Of a DNA stretch of 64,000 nucleotides, positions 1-9,405 are shown piece after piece. The stretch lies in the NCBI GenBank assembly GCA_002551355.1, contig NTHE01000013.1:1-64000 (forward strand). Direction: 5' to 3'. A program made the position numbers and the translations under genes. Below the pieces are notes generated by a model. That model was not told the origin of the DNA. It searched no databases and saw nothing but the letters and a program-made list of their open reading frames with translations. Origin of the DNA: Streptomyces sp. man185 (GTDB lineage: Bacteria > Actinomycetota > Actinomycetes > Streptomycetales > Streptomycetaceae). Numbering within the stretch: the first letter of the stretch is position 1; the number at the start of each line of letters is the position of its first letter.

Positions 1-25
1 CCGTGACACAGAACGTGTGTCACGG
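1..25. terminator. Hairpin terminator beyond fxsA
   Basis: A perfect 10-bp inverted repeat (1-10 with 16-25) surrounds a 5-nt loop, GAACG. It lies 26 nt beyond the minus-strand stop of fxsA. It has no T-tract, which is usual for Streptomyces terminators, and could also serve a convergent gene outside the window. Confidence 0.7.
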
Positions 26-50
26 CCCGCGGCTCTTCGGCGTGCGCCCG

Positions 51-659
51 TCAGGGCGTGAGGGGCGGGCGGGTGCCCTGGGGGTCGTCGTCGGGTCCGC
101 CGGGCGCCTGGGAGCCGTCCTCGCGGATGACCTCGCCCTGGACGACCTTCCCGTCCGGCCGGTGCATCCTGGCCTGCTGGAAGGCGTCCGAGAGGCTGCC
201 CGGCGTCGCGGCCCGCATCCGGCTCTCCAGCGAACGCTCCGCGTACCGGCTGATCATGGTCCGCACCGGCGGCACCAGCAGGATCAGTCCGGCCGCGTCC
301 GAGATCAGGCCGGGGATCAGGAGCAGCAGCCCGCCCAGCATCAGCAGCCCGTTGCCCCGGGAGCCCTTGCCGCCCGTGGGGGCGGCCGGTGGCGTGGCGG
401 GAGCGCCGGGCTGTCCCGGCATCTGCTGGAGGGTCTCGGTGAGGTTCTTGAAGGCGCGCCGGCCGGCGCCCTTGATGACCACGGCGCCGAGCACGGCTCC
501 GGCCACCAGGATCAGCAGGAGGGTGAGGCCGCCCGCGGCCGAGGCGACCAGGGTCAGGAGCCAGATCTCCAGCACCAGCCAGGCGGCCAGGGCCAGCGGC
601 AGGAATCTACGGGCGCGCGAGCGCCGGGGACGGGTCGGGGGCGGAGTGCCGGTCGTCAT
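51..659 (-). CDS. fxsA: FxsA family membrane protein
   Basis: A 202-residue integral membrane protein of the FxsA family. In E. coli, overproduced FxsA relieves exclusion of phage T7 by the F plasmid; the role in actinobacteria is unknown. Hydrophobic segments lie at about residues 19-39, 42-62 and 104-132. The family hallmark IPGLISD sits at 115-121 in the third. The N-terminus is basic and Pro-rich, the C-terminal third is soluble and acidic, and a Pro/Gly-rich linker (80-103) is longer than in enterobacterial FxsA. The start is ATG. It lies 90 nt downstream of ppm1 on the same strand. From memory the S. coelicolor counterpart sits beside rbpA. Confidence 0.9.
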   Translation of the reverse strand: MTTGTPPPTRPRRSRARRFLPLALAAWLVLEIWLLTLVASAAGGLTLLLILVAGAVLGAVVIKGAGRRAFKNLTETLQQMPGQPGAPATPPAAPTGGKGSRGNGLLMLGGLLLLIPGLISDAAGLILLVPPVRTMISRYAERSLESRMRAATPGSLSDAFQQARMHRPDGKVVQGEVIREDGSQAPGGPDDDPQGTRPPLTP

Positions 660-749
660 GCCCCCAGTGTGCCCGTACCGGCGTGCAAGCGGCGTAAGGG
701 GGTGATCATGGACCGGCCCCGTCCGCCCCGGTTCGCCGGTCCGGGAGCG

Positions 750-1517
750 TCAGAGGGTCTTGCGGCCCAGGACCTTGTTCGCGCGGGAGGTGATGCCCCA
801 GCCGGTGACCCGCCACAGCGCCTCGACGAGGATGTCCCGGCTCATCTTCGAGTCGCCGATCTCCCGGTCGACGAAGGTGATGGGGACCTCGACCACGTGA
901 TAGCCCGCCTCGACCGCGCGGCGGGCGAGATCCACCTGGAAGCAGTAACCCTGCGAGGCGACCTCGCCCAGTCCGAGGCCGTTCAGCGTCTCGGTGCGGA
1001 AGGCGCGGTAGCCGCCGGTGACGTCCCGGACGGAGAGGCCGAGGGCGAGCCGGGAGTAGAGGCTGCCGCCGCGCGAGATCACCTCGCGGCTCCTGGGCCA
1101 GTTGACCACGCGGCCGCCCGGCACCCAGCGGGATCCGAGGACCAGGTCGGCGCCCTTGAGCGCGGTGAGCAGCCGGGGCAGCTCCTCGGGCTGGTGGGAG
1201 CCGTCGGCGTCCATCTCCACGAGCACGCCGTAGCCGTGCTCGGAGCCCCAGGCGAAGCCGGCGAGGTAGGCGGCGCCGAGCCCTTCCTTGCCCTTGCGGT
1301 GCAGGACGTGGACCTGGCCGTCGGCCGCCGCGATCTCGTCGGCCGCCTTGCCGGTGCCGTCGGGGCTGTTGTCGTCGGCCACCAGGATGTCGGCGTCCGG
1401 GACGGCGGTGCGCACCCGGTCGACGATCGGCTTGATGTTCTCGACCTCGTTGTAGGTCGGAATGATCACCAGAACCTTGCCGAGCGGGCCGAACTGCCTC
1501 TGACCGCCGTCGTTCAC
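750..1517 (-). CDS. ppm1: Polyprenol monophosphomannose synthase
   Basis: A 255-residue GT2 glycosyltransferase that moves mannose from GDP-mannose to polyprenyl phosphate at the inner membrane face, giving the donor for protein O-mannosylation. IIPTYNE is at residues 18-24, DDNSPDGT at 48-55 and the metal-binding DADGSH at 103-108, followed by a GSRW stretch and GGYRAFR. There is no C-terminal membrane domain, so this is the catalytic-only form known in actinobacteria. The start is GTG with AAGGGG 6 nt upstream. From established S. coelicolor work the orthologue is needed for glycosylation of the phiC31 receptor. The next gene downstream is fxsA; the leader is a long gene-free stretch. Confidence 0.92.
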   Translation of the reverse strand: MNDGGQRQFGPLGKVLVIIPTYNEVENIKPIVDRVRTAVPDADILVADDNSPDGTGKAADEIAAADGQVHVLHRKGKEGLGAAYLAGFAWGSEHGYGVLVEMDADGSHQPEELPRLLTALKGADLVLGSRWVPGGRVVNWPRSREVISRGGSLYSRLALGLSVRDVTGGYRAFRTETLNGLGLGEVASQGYCFQVDLARRAVEAGYHVVEVPITFVDREIGDSKMSRDILVEALWRVTGWGITSRANKVLGRKTL

Positions 1518-2001
1518 TACTGCCCCTTAGAGTCCGTACACAGGGGGACACCATATCCAGCGCAGCGGCCGGCAGGACTCGCCCCCACGGGGGAACTGCG
1601 GATCGGGGCCCGGCGCCCTTCGGGCCGACCTGGGACCCGCTGGCTGCGGGTCGACCGAAAGCCGTTGTCTACTGAACGTCCGGGCCCCACCCGGGTCCCA
1701 CCTTCCGTCCGGCTGAACCCTTCCCTCGCCCCCGAGGCGCGGGCGCTGAACCTGGCTGTCAGCGGTGGTGCGCCGGTGCGGCACACCACCCCATGACCCA
1801 GCGGCGTTCGACGACTGCGTGGAGGTTTAACCGGTCGGACGTCCTGTGGTGGACCCGGCCGAACCTACCGGCCCGTGGGCGCTTTCTGTCAACAGCCGTG
1901 CGACCTGCGACGTTTTCCGAAATGGCCTGGTCAGTGCCGAAGGGGCGCAGGTCGTGGACCGGTGATCGGGCCATCGATCGGCGGTACGAAACATCCCGAC
2001 G
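1518..2001. other. Gene-free stretch of 484 bp
   Basis: This lies between the stop of the amidohydrolase gene and the start of ppm1, both on the minus strand. Open frames here lack ribosome sites and family resemblance. One imperfect hairpin (1765-1774 with 1780-1789, one mismatch) could end the amidohydrolase transcript. The promoter of ppm1 must lie here, but no convincing -35/-10 pair is visible. Confidence 0.6.
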
Positions 2002-3648
2002 TCACTCGTTCGGTCGCACGTAGACCGTTTGTCCGAGGACCACGGTCCGCAGGCAGACGGGAAGGTCGGCCCCGGGGGTGAGATCCGGCAGGCCGGGCGT
2101 GCCGGACCGGGGGTCGGTGGACCAGCGGGCGACCCGGTCGTCGGGGGCCTGGACCAGGAGTTCCGCGGTGCGCCAGACGGCGTAGTCGGCCGGGGCGCCG
2201 GGTACCAGGAGGCCCGCGTCGTCGCGGCCGATGGCCCGCCAGCCGCCCCGGGTGTGGGCGGTGAACCCGGCGCGGACCGAGACGCGGTGCTCCGGGGTGC
2301 GGTGGTGGGCGGCGGCCCGCACGGTGCCCCAGGGGTCGAGCGGGGTGACGGGGCTGTCGGAGCCGAAGGCGAGCGGCACTCCGGCGCGCAGCAGCGCCGC
2401 GTACGGGTTGAGAGTGGCGGCGCGCTCGGCACCGAGGCGCTCGGCGTACATCCCCTCCGGGCCGCCCCAGGCGGTGTCGAAAGCGGGCTGGACGGAGGCG
2501 GTGAGGCCCAGTTCCGCGAAGGCGGCGATCGTCTCGGGGGTGAGCATCTCGGCGTGTTCGACGCGGTGGCGGGCGGCCCGGATCCGGTCGAGGCCGAGCG
2601 CTCCGGCGGCGGCCCTGACCCCGTCCACCACGGCGGTGACCGCTCCGTCGCCGATGGCGTGGAAGCCCGCTTGGAGGCCCGCCTCGGTGCAGGCGGTGAC
2701 ATGGGCGGCGATCCGGGCGGCGTCCAGGTGGGCGGTGCCGGTGTGCGGGGCGTCCGCGTACGGCTCGTGGAGGCAGGCGGTGTGCGAGCCGAGGGAGCCG
2801 TCGACGAAGAGGTCGCCGGCCGCGCCGATCGCGCCGAGTTCGCGGATGCGACGGGCGGCCTTCTCGTCCGCGACCTCCTCCGCCCAGAGGCCGAAGACGC
2901 GCGGCCCCGGCCGCTCGGCGGCCAGCGCGAGGAGGGAGGTGAAGTCCTCCTCGTCGGAGATCTCGGGCCCGCCGCACTCGTGGACGCTGCCGATGCCGAG
3001 GGAGGCGGCGTGGTCGAGGGCGGCGCGCTGGGCGGCGGCCCGCTGGGCGGCCGGGAGCGCGTTGTGGGCGGCGGCCCGGACCGCGTGGTGGGCGTCGCCG
3101 GTCAGCGGCCCGTCCGGGTGGTACCCCGTCATCGCGGTGACCCCGGGGACGAGGTCCAGCAGGGCCGTCGTGACGACCGCGGAGTGCACGTCGATGCGCG
3201 GCAGGTACAGGGCCCGGCCGCCGGCCGCCTCGTCGAGTTCGGCACGCGAGGGGTGCCGCCGCTCGGGCCAGCGGGCGGCGTCCCAGCCGTGTCCGAGCAG
3301 GACGTCCCCGGCGGCGCGCCCGTGTCCGAACGCGCGGACGAGGCCGAGCGCCTCGGTCAGCGTGCGGGCGTTCGAGAGGTCGAGCCCGGTCAGGGCCAGG
3401 CCGGTGGCGGTGGTGTGCACATGGGCGTCGGTGAACGCCGGGGTGACCAGGGCGCCTTCGAGGTCGACCACCTCGTCCACACCGCTCGCGAAGGCGTCGG
3501 CGGCCCCCTCGGAACCCACCCAGGCGACATGCCCGCGTTCGACGACCATCGCGGTGGCGAAGGGGTCGGCGGGGCTGTGGACGTCTCCGCCGCGCAACAG
3601 CACGGTGCGGTGGTCGGGGGCGCTCTGGGGGGCGGTGCTCTGGCTCAT
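2002..3648 (-). CDS. Amidohydrolase family 3 (YtcJ/NfdA-like)
   Basis: A 548-residue metal-dependent hydrolase of the amidohydrolase superfamily, group 3. The N-terminal beta-sandwich and first metal motif DAHVH are near residues 73-77. Further on come GSLGSHTA, HAIGDGA, HRVEHAEM and the C-terminal GSDSPV with the metal-binding Asp. The substrate is unknown; relatives act on N-substituted formamides and other amides. It has no signal peptide and is probably cytoplasmic. It starts with ATG 56 nt beyond the stop of an Lrp/AsnC gene on the same strand, so the two may share a transcript. The catalytic motifs look complete. Confidence 0.88.
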   Translation of the reverse strand: MSQSTAPQSAPDHRTVLLRGGDVHSPADPFATAMVVERGHVAWVGSEGAADAFASGVDEVVDLEGALVTPAFTDAHVHTTATGLALTGLDLSNARTLTEALGLVRAFGHGRAAGDVLLGHGWDAARWPERRHPSRAELDEAAGGRALYLPRIDVHSAVVTTALLDLVPGVTAMTGYHPDGPLTGDAHHAVRAAAHNALPAAQRAAAQRAALDHAASLGIGSVHECGGPEISDEEDFTSLLALAAERPGPRVFGLWAEEVADEKAARRIRELGAIGAAGDLFVDGSLGSHTACLHEPYADAPHTGTAHLDAARIAAHVTACTEAGLQAGFHAIGDGAVTAVVDGVRAAAGALGLDRIRAARHRVEHAEMLTPETIAAFAELGLTASVQPAFDTAWGGPEGMYAERLGAERAATLNPYAALLRAGVPLAFGSDSPVTPLDPWGTVRAAAHHRTPEHRVSVRAGFTAHTRGGWRAIGRDDAGLLVPGAPADYAVWRTAELLVQAPDDRVARWSTDPRSGTPGLPDLTPGADLPVCLRTVVLGQTVYVRPNE

Positions 3649-3704
3649 GGGACCAGTCTCGCGCCTGCCGGGACCCGCCGGCCCCGCGACCCCCCCGAGG
3701 CCTC

Positions 3705-4145
3705 TCAGACTCGCGGGGGCCGGGCCTCGTAGGGGGTGGACAGGACGACGGTGGTCCGGGTGGAGACGCCGGCGAGCGTACGGATCCGGGTGAGCAGGTG
3801 TTCCAGCTCCAGCGGGGTCGCCACGCGCACCTTGAGGATGTAGTTCTCGTCCCCGGCGACGCTGTGGCAGGCCTCCAGCTCGGGCACCCCGGCGAGCCGT
3901 TCGGCGATGTCGTCGGGTGCGCTCGGGTCGAACGGCTTCACCGAGATGAACGCGGTGAGGGGCAGCCCGACGGCCTCGGGATCGACGACGGCGGCATAGC
4001 CGCGGATCACCCCCCGCTGCTCCAGCCTGCGGACGCGCTGATGAACCGCCGAGGTGGACAGGCCCGTGGCCTTGCCCAGGTCGGTGTAGCTCATCCGCCC
4101 GTCCTTGACGAGCAACTCCACGATCTGACGGTCCAGCTCCTCCAT
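3705..4145 (-). CDS. Lrp/AsnC family transcriptional regulator
   Basis: A 146-residue one-domain-pair regulator. The N-terminal winged HTH (about residues 2-50, with LGKATGLSTSAVHQRV as recognition region) is followed by a RAM ligand-binding domain (about 65-140) containing the typical GxxxxxL/V strand pattern. The chosen ATG (4143-4145) gives the family's standard N-terminus MEELDRQI; the frame stays open further upstream but that extension has no homology. The ligand is probably an amino acid, unknown here. It lies upstream of the amidohydrolase and diverges from the 4348 gene across 202 bp, the likely site of autoregulation. Confidence 0.9.
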   Translation of the reverse strand: MEELDRQIVELLVKDGRMSYTDLGKATGLSTSAVHQRVRRLEQRGVIRGYAAVVDPEAVGLPLTAFISVKPFDPSAPDDIAERLAGVPELEACHSVAGDENYILKVRVATPLELEHLLTRIRTLAGVSTRTTVVLSTPYEARPPRV

Positions 4146-4347
4146 GCGGATCAACCTATGGCCCCGGACACCGCTCGGCACAGTCGCGGAGGTCACGGAA
4201 CGGCACCTGCGGGCATCATGTGACGAACGCCACAGGATTGCGGGTCGGTAGCGGGCCGTCTCGCGATTACCGGCCATGCGCGACGGGAAGTGCTTGCTGT
4301 GGCCGAGGCCGTGGCGCCTTGTCGGCCCACCCGAGGGGGGAATTTCC

Positions 4348-4746
4348 ATGCAGAGCCTGAAGCTCACCGAACGTACCGAACCGGAGCCTGTCGATCCGGA
4401 CGACGACGGCGGCTTTGACGCGTACGACATGTTCGAGATGGTCCGGGTGATCTGCCCGGACTGCGCCCAGCCCATCGCGCTGCTGGCCGACGAGGACGTC
4501 CTGCCGGAGCACGCCCGGTGCCCCACGCCGTGGAACCCCTTCGTCCTCACCGTCTGCGCCGGAACCGGCCGCGGCGCGAGCGACGCCCGGCCCGCGGACG
4601 AGACGCTGGAGCTCCAGGAGCAGGAGACCGGGCTGCTGCTGACGCTCCCCCAGGGTCTCGACTGGCGGATGCAGCCCTTCTCGCACGCCGGAGGACCCGG
4701 TTCCCGTCCGCTGCGCGTGCCGTGGATGCGGCGCGAGGCCGCCTGA
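4348..4746 (+). CDS. Hypothetical acidic CxxC protein
   Basis: A 132-residue soluble protein of no known family. The first 25 residues are very acidic. A CPDC pair follows near residues 40-43, and single cysteines lie near 62 and 74, so a metal or redox site is possible but not a standard zinc ribbon. The ATG at 4348 has GAGGGGGG about 7 nt upstream; the frame runs back to 4276 without a better start. It diverges from the Lrp/AsnC gene and is followed 24 nt later by a strong hairpin, so it is probably monocistronic. Function unknown. Confidence 0.75.
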   Translation: MQSLKLTERTEPEPVDPDDDGGFDAYDMFEMVRVICPDCAQPIALLADEDVLPEHARCPTPWNPFVLTVCAGTGRGASDARPADETLELQEQETGLLLTLPQGLDWRMQPFSHAGGPGSRPLRVPWMRREAA

Positions 4747-4770
4747 GCGACCCGCCGTACGCCCCGCCCA

Positions 4771-4798
4771 GCACCACGGCGGCCGGCCGCCGTGGTGC
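4771..4798 (+). terminator. Terminator after 4348 gene
   Basis: A perfect 12-bp stem (4771-4782 with 4787-4798) closes a CCGG tetraloop 24 nt beyond the stop codon. Confidence 0.75.
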
Positions 4799-4907
4799 CT
4801 GCGGCTCTCACAGCCCCCGGTCGCCGGCGCCGGGCGCGGGCCGCAGCGAACGAGCGCTCGAATCGGCATGGCAGTGACCCGGGCCCGCCCTGCCGCGTTG
4901 GCCCCGT

Positions 4908-5213
4908 ATGACCATGCTGCACACACCAGTCGGTTCGGGTCGCCGTCGGCTCGCCGCACCCGCCCCCGAAGAATCGGTTCCGCAGCCGGGAACGCTCACA
5001 CAGCCGCTGCCCCGCTCCACGGGGACCTCGCCCATGGGCGCCCCCGCGGACCCACCGATCTTCAGTGCGCTGCTCAGACAGTGGGAGAGCGCAGGCCGGA
5101 CGCTGCCGGGCCGCCGCGACCCGGAGTGGATCCAGGCCGCGGCGCTGCCCGCATGGCCGGAGGGGCCGCTGCGGTTCAGCGCGTCTCGGGACCCGCGAGG
5201 TGGCGGGCGATGA
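4908..5213 (+). CDS. Small conserved hypothetical protein
   Basis: A 101-residue protein, Pro/Arg-rich for its first half, with a more conserved-looking second half (LLRQWESAGRTLPGRRDPEW at about residues 55-74). I recall similar short proteins beside this acyl-CoA dehydrogenase in other Streptomyces, but assign no function. The ATG at 4908 or 4914 could serve; no strong ribosome site is seen. Its last 38 bp overlap the 3' end of the convergent acyl-CoA dehydrogenase gene, so the two transcripts are complementary there. Confidence 0.6.
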   Translation: MTMLHTPVGSGRRRLAAPAPEESVPQPGTLTQPLPRSTGTSPMGAPADPPIFSALLRQWESAGRTLPGRRDPEWIQAAALPAWPEGPLRFSASRDPRGGGR

Positions 5214-6348
5214 CCATGCGCTGGATCTGATTGGTGCCCTCCACGATCTGGAGCACCTTCGCCTCGCGCATCAGCCGTTCGACCGGGAAGTCGAGCGTGT
5301 AGCCGTATCCGCCGAGCACTTGGACGGCGTCGGTGGTCACCCGCATGGCCGCGTCCGTGCAGAACAGCTTCGCCATGGCGGCCTGCCGGGAGAAGGGCTC
5401 CCCCGCGTCGCGCAGCCGCGCCGCCTCCAGATACAGCGCCCGGCCGGCCTCGATCTGGGTGGCCATGTCGGCGAGCATGAACCGCAGCCCCTGGAAGTCC
5501 GCGATGGGGCGGCCGAACTGGCGCCGGTCGGTGGCATAGCGGACGGCCTCGTCCAGGGCCGCCTGGGCCACCCCGATCGCACAGGCGGCGATGCCGAGGC
5601 GGCCGGAGTCGAGCGCGGACAGGGCGATGGCGAAGCCCTGCCCCTCCTCGCCGATGCGCCGGTCGTCGGCGACCCGTACACCGTCGAAGTGGAGCTGGGC
5701 CGTGGGCGAGCCCTTCATCCCCATCTTCTTCTCGGGGAGAGCGGCGTTCAGGCCCTCGGCGTCGCCGGGGACGAGGAAGGCCGTGATGCCGCGGGGGCCC
5801 TCGACGCCGGTACGGGCGAGCACGGTGCAGAAATCGGAGACGCCGCCGTGGGTGATCCACGCCTTGGTCCCGGTGATCACCCACTCGTCCCCGTCCCGTA
5901 CGGCCTTGGTGCGCAGCGACGCGGCGTCGGAGCCGGAGGCGGGCTCGGAGAGGCAGTAGGCACCCAGCAGGCCGCCGGAGAGCATCGCCGGGAGGTGTGC
6001 GGCCTGCTGCTCGTCGGTGCCGTACCCGGCGAGTGCGTGGCAGGCGAGGGAGTGGACGCTGACGCCGAGTCCCACGGTGAGCCGGGCGGCGGCCAGTTCC
6101 TCCAGGACCTGGAGGTAGACCTCGTAGGGCTGGTCACCGCCGCCGTGGGCGGAGCCGTAGGGGAGTCCGAGCAGTCCGGCCTCGGACAGGAGGGTGAAGA
6201 CCTCGCGGGGGAAGACGCCCGCTTCCTCCTCCTCGGCCGCCCGGGGAGCGATCTCCTTGGACACGATGTCGCGGACGAGCGCGACGAGCTGCCGGGACTC
6301 CTCGGTGGGCAGACGGCGTTCCACCGGCTGCGGGGCACGGTCGGACAT
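5176..6348 (-). CDS. acdH: Acyl-CoA dehydrogenase
   Basis: A 390-residue FAD flavoenzyme of the short/branched acyl-CoA dehydrogenase type, which oxidises acyl-CoA to the 2-enoyl-CoA in valine/isoleucine or fatty acid breakdown. The N-terminal helical domain runs to about residue 125. The FAD signature AYCLSEPASGSDAAS is near 130-145 and ITGTKAWITHGG near 160-171. The C-terminal domain has RRQFGRPI, QVLGGYGY and the catalytic Glu region IVEGTNQIQRMVIAR near the end. Length is normal for the family. The assignment to AcdH rests on gene order resembling S. coelicolor SCO1428; substrate range is inferred. Confidence 0.88.
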   Translation of the reverse strand: MSDRAPQPVERRLPTEESRQLVALVRDIVSKEIAPRAAEEEEAGVFPREVFTLLSEAGLLGLPYGSAHGGGDQPYEVYLQVLEELAAARLTVGLGVSVHSLACHALAGYGTDEQQAAHLPAMLSGGLLGAYCLSEPASGSDAASLRTKAVRDGDEWVITGTKAWITHGGVSDFCTVLARTGVEGPRGITAFLVPGDAEGLNAALPEKKMGMKGSPTAQLHFDGVRVADDRRIGEEGQGFAIALSALDSGRLGIAACAIGVAQAALDEAVRYATDRRQFGRPIADFQGLRFMLADMATQIEAGRALYLEAARLRDAGEPFSRQAAMAKLFCTDAAMRVTTDAVQVLGGYGYTLDFPVERLMREAKVLQIVEGTNQIQRMVIARHLAGPETR

Positions 6349-6732
6349 GACGGCGCTCTCCTCCCTGTCGGGCGTTGCGACGGTCGCGCGCTCGGGGTGT
6401 GAGAGGCGCCGCCGGGTGATCTCCCGGAAGAGACCCGGGAAAGACAGACTGCCCAGCCGATCCTGCCCTCCCGGGTCACGGGTGGCGCGGTCATCGGCTG
6501 TGGCGGGTTGAGTATGCCCGATGGGAAGCCTTCCGTCACGGGGGCAACGGGCAGGTCGGAGGCCTGAAGAGGCCGAGAACGATCAGTGAATTGGTCCGAA
6601 CCATTGACCCAACTGGTCTAGTCCTTCTACGGTTCCACTCAACGCCTACCGCGTTCATGTCAAACCGGGCGCAGTCGCCCGGAGTTCGGCCAGCACCCCC
6701 CACGCACCAGCCCTCCCCCACGAGGAGCCACG
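6349..6732. other. Divergent promoter region, acdH / chitinase
   Basis: A 384-bp gene-free stretch. The chitinase side holds the operator-promoter at 6592-6633. The acdH side shows no recognisable box. Confidence 0.6.
6592..6633 (+). promoter_or_regulatory. Chitinase promoter with paired DasR-type boxes
   Basis: Two 12-bp boxes, TGGTCCGAACCA (6592-6603) and TGGTCTAGTCCT (6614-6625), start 22 bp apart and flank a -35 TTGACC (6604-6609). A -10 TACGGT (6628-6633) follows at 18-bp spacing. Each box with its flanks matches the 16-bp DasR responsive element at about 12 positions. In Streptomyces, chitinase genes carry such direct repeats and answer to DasR and chitin/GlcNAc signals. Binding here is inferred. 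Confidence 0.8.
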
Positions 6733-8007
<1,275 letters not shown>

Positions 8008-8016
8008 TCGGCCGCG

Positions 8017-8055
8017 CGGCTGTGGGGGCGGGCCGGCGGCCCGCCCCCACAGCCG
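8017..8055. terminator. Convergent terminator after chitinase
   Basis: A perfect 18-bp stem (8017-8034 with 8038-8055) with a 3-nt loop lies 9 nt beyond the chitinase stop and 44 nt beyond the stop of the opposing small gene. Confidence 0.85.
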
Positions 8056-8099
8056 TTACCGGGCGCTGCAGCAGGCCGTCGGACAGGCGTTGCGGGCCG

Positions 8100-8252
8100 C
8101 TACAGCAGCCCGAGCTGGGTGACCAGCATCGCGAACACGACCACGAAGGCCCAGCCGGCGATGTGCTCCATCAGCTTCGAGCCGCCCTCGGGGCCCCCGG
8201 TGCGCGCACGACGGGCGTGGTGGGCGTTTCCTGCGGCGGTGGTCGCGGTCAT
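8100..8252 (-). CDS. Small single-pass membrane protein
   Basis: A 50-residue protein with a basic, Gly/His-containing N-terminal half and one hydrophobic segment (about residues 31-50) reaching the C-terminus, so probably a tail-anchored membrane peptide. It starts with ATG at 8252 behind a modest GAGCGAG. It is convergent with the chitinase gene and separated from it by the shared terminator. No family recognised. Support is a sensible start, GC-rich third positions and a TM helix; function unknown. Confidence 0.55.
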   Translation of the reverse strand: MTATTAAGNAHHARRARTGGPEGGSKLMEHIAGWAFVVVFAMLVTQLGLL

Positions 8253-8673
8253 GGCGTCTCGCTCTTCGTACGGCTGCGGCTGGGGCTCCCCCGTGACCCG
8301 ACCAGAGTGCCAGCGCCCCGGGCCGTACAGAACGAGATCCCGGTCACGGCGGTGCCGCCCGAGCAGCCAGGGGCGCATCGCTCCCCCAGTACGGCACGGG
8401 AATCGGGCCGAGGCAGACGGCTCGGACCGGAGCACCCTGTGGGCGACGCCACACCGGCCCGGGGCCCGGGCGGCCTCCGTGCGGGAAAAGCCGGTGATCA
8501 CCGCGGAGACGGGGGTAAGCCCGTCGGCGTCGGCCAGTTTTCCGGATCCGGAAACGTACGGGAACTTTTTCGGCCACCTGGCCGACTACTGCCCCATGGG
8601 AAGAGACCGCGGCACCGTCCCCCGGGGCGGGCCCCCCAGCGGGCCTCGCGAAGGGGCTGGCTACCTTGTGTCC
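8253..8673. other. Gene-free stretch with a palindrome
   Basis: Between two divergently read genes. The only notable element is the 16-bp perfect palindrome at 8539-8554. No clear -35/-10 pair is visible. Confidence 0.5.
8539..8554. promoter_or_regulatory. 16-bp perfect palindrome, possible operator
   Basis: TTTCCGGATCCGGAAA is fully self-complementary and relatively AT-rich at its ends. It lies 120-135 bp before the His-rich membrane gene. It resembles a repressor site; the regulator is unknown. Confidence 0.45.
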
Positions 8674-9297
8674 ATGCGTGCACCGGGCGGCCTGCCGAGG
8701 CGAGCGGCCAGGGGCCTGCTCTGCGGCTCGGCATGCCTGTCCCTCGGCGCCGCGAGCCATGTCGCGGCCGGTGGACGACTGCCCGGCGCGGAGGTGCTCG
8801 CGCTCCTGTTCCTCGCCCTGACCGTGCAGGGCGCCCTCTTGTTCGGCGGGCGACTGTCCGGTGGGCAGCGGCGCTTCGACGTCGTGGTGCTGGTGCTCGG
8901 CGGGACGCAGTTCGCCCTGCACAACGCGTTCCACTTCCTCCCGGCCCCCGGCGGAAGCCCGCACCCCGCGCACATGGCCGGGCACGCGCATCACCCGGCC
9001 GGGCCGCCCGTCGGCCCCGGTGCGGCCGCGGGCGCCGGACATGCCACGGACGCCGGGATGATCCTGGCCCACGCGGCGGCCACGCTCGGATCGGCCCTCT
9101 GCGTGCTGTACGGGGAGCGGGTGCTGCGACGCCTCGGGGCGCTGCTCACCCCCCTCGCCGCACTCCGGCCCGCCCCCGCGCTCCAGTGCCCGCCCCGGCC
9201 GCGCGTCGTGCCGCCGGCGGTGGCACGGGTCCGGATCGGGGCGCTCCTCGCCCGGTCCCGGTCCCGGCGCGGGCCGCCTGCGGCGGCCCCGGCCTGA
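8674..9297 (+). CDS. His-rich integral membrane protein
   Basis: A protein of about 207 residues with hydrophobic segments near 12-30, 35-55, 68-85 and 125-145. A His-rich loop (HPAHMAGHAHH, near residues 94-104) lies between the last two, and a basic, Pro-rich tail follows. Such loops often bind Cu, Zn or Ni; this is inference. A GTG six bases upstream (8668) fits AAGGGG (8651-8656) better than the ATG used here. It lies just before a PepSY membrane protein that also has a His-rich loop, so a shared metal-handling role is plausible. No named family recognised. Confidence 0.65.
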   Translation: MRAPGGLPRRAARGLLCGSACLSLGAASHVAAGGRLPGAEVLALLFLALTVQGALLFGGRLSGGQRRFDVVVLVLGGTQFALHNAFHFLPAPGGSPHPAHMAGHAHHPAGPPVGPGAAAGAGHATDAGMILAHAAATLGSALCVLYGERVLRRLGALLTPLAALRPAPALQCPPRPRVVPPAVARVRIGALLARSRSRRGPPAAAPA

Positions 9298-9405
9298 CCT
9301 CTCCTCACCCTGCCCTCGACGCCGGAAGCGACCGGCGTCCATCAGGCATGCGTGCGGGAGCCGTCGGGCGCGCGTCCGCCACCGTCTGCCCTCCGAGGAG
9401 CACCC

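Noticed and set aside
1518-1789. Short minus-strand open frames upstream of ppm1
   Set aside because: No ribosome site or family likeness; composition like noncoding GC-rich DNA.
2029-3732. Long plus-strand open frames opposite the amidohydrolase
   Set aside because: Shadow of the amidohydrolase gene, whose metal-binding motifs are all in the minus-strand frame.
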